A DNA stretch of 59,214 bases from Allobosea sp. BH3 (GTDB lineage: Bacteria > Pseudomonadota > Alphaproteobacteria > Rhizobiales > Beijerinckiaceae), in assembly GCF_025499465.1 (NCBI RefSeq), contig NZ_JAIMCA010000009.1:1-59214 (forward strand), written 5' to 3'. The position numbers and the translations under genes are program-made. Of the stretch, positions 58,985 to 59,214 are shown piece after piece. Within the stretch, counting starts at the first letter, position 1; each line of letters begins with the position of its first letter. The notes beneath the pieces are model-generated. The model saw only the letters and a list, made by a program, of their open reading frames with translations. It ran no database searches and was not told where the DNA came from.

Positions 58985-59214
58985 ATCGAGACGGCGCCGC
59001 CGCTGAGCGGCGCCTCTTCTGCGCTTCCTAAGGACGCTGGGGCTGATGTCCGGGACACCGGGCGAGTTCCTGTCGGAATTTGTTTGAAGCGACGCTGTTT
59101 GAAAATTGAAGACAGAAAGAGAAACGTGGACGGCGGGGTTCTTGCGGACTTGCCTTCGGGCAAGTCAAACGAGACTTCGGTGTGCTGCGTTTTACAAGAG
59201 CCATCGCTGGTTGC
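58985..59214 (+). other. leader of a ribosomal RNA operon (16S gene just beyond the window)
   Basis: After the promoter, GGCGCCGC-CGCTGA-GCGGCGCC (58993-59014) forms a leader hairpin. A boxA-like patch, GCTGTTTGAAAATTG, lies at 59094-59108. GACAGAAAGAGAAACGTGGA follows, a sequence that precedes 16S genes in rhizobial rRNA operons, then a UUCG-capped hairpin ACTTGCC-TTCG-GGCAAGT (59148-59165). The 16S start (AGAGTTTGATC) is not reached. Identification of the leader is from memory of related operons. Confidence 0.75.

Overview
The window reads as the chromosome of a GC-rich alphaproteobacterium of the order Hyphomicrobiales (Rhizobiales), possibly Bosea-like. Four things point there: the complete acpXL-fabZXL-fabF2XL-fabF1XL-SDR-adh2XL-lpxXL cluster for the very-long-chain fatty acid of lipid A, a DUF1476 zeta-type F1-ATPase inhibitor, large NAD-dependent glutamate dehydrogenase, and an rRNA leader of the rhizobial type at the right end. 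The genus is inference from these genes alone. Most of the window is housekeeping DNA with short intergenic spaces. I see no prophage, insertion sequence, CRISPR array or tRNA gene.

Layout. 1-4.5 kb (minus strand): 5' end of ftsK, glnK-amtB with a sigma54-like promoter candidate, tesB. 4.7-6.3 kb: palindromic repeats, a UbiH/COQ6-type monooxygenase, a Trm112-like protein. 6.4-12.6 kb: 1,615-residue NAD-glutamate dehydrogenase, an AhpD-like protein, a strongly folded intergenic region that looks like a minus-strand small RNA with its own terminator, and DUF2794. 12.7-18.3 kb: acetyltransferase, Bax-inhibitor-1 protein, and a YbbA/YbbP-type ABC exporter divergent from a TesA-like esterase. 18.4-27.1 kb: aldo/keto reductase, thpR, pterin dehydratase, RluA synthase, ftsY-yciB, a Xre/RES toxin-antitoxin pair, SDR, YkvA and MDR enzymes. 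27.3-36.5 kb: a two-TM beta-rich protein of unknown function, IalB-like protein, rlmN, ggt, a lemA-TPM-TPM operon, a LysE exporter, and DUF1223. 36.6-42.8 kb: the lipid A very-long-chain acyl cluster. 43-49.6 kb: acnA, then ccmAB and ccmCDG for cytochrome c maturation, split by a small AT-rich islet with two tiny divergent genes. 49.7-52.2 kb: purC, a lipoprotein gene, purS and purQ. 52.5-58.6 kb: DUF1476, an HpcH/HpaI aldolase, an AlkA-like glycosylase, gluQRS, an AEC transporter and a large M23 peptidase. 58.6-59.2 kb: promoter and leader of a ribosomal RNA operon whose 16S gene must start just beyond the window.

Two features recur. Short palindromic elements with CGTCAY...RTGACG-type ends sit in at least ten intergenic gaps and occupy nearly every roomy junction between convergent genes, so they may work as two-way terminators. 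One of them supplies the start codon of a TPM-domain gene. The lipid A cluster encodes what looks like a self-contained elongation machine: carrier protein, catalytic and degenerate ketosynthase pair, ketoreductase, dehydratase, a zinc-site-altered MDR that may be the enoyl reductase, and the acyltransferase that delivers the product.

The best leads for something undescribed are the minus-strand structured RNA (about 11955-12110), the orphan 2TM plus beta-rich protein at 27294-28034, which resembles Cap15/S-2TM-beta effectors in architecture, the islet inside the ccm genes, and the degenerate ketosynthase partner FabF2XL.
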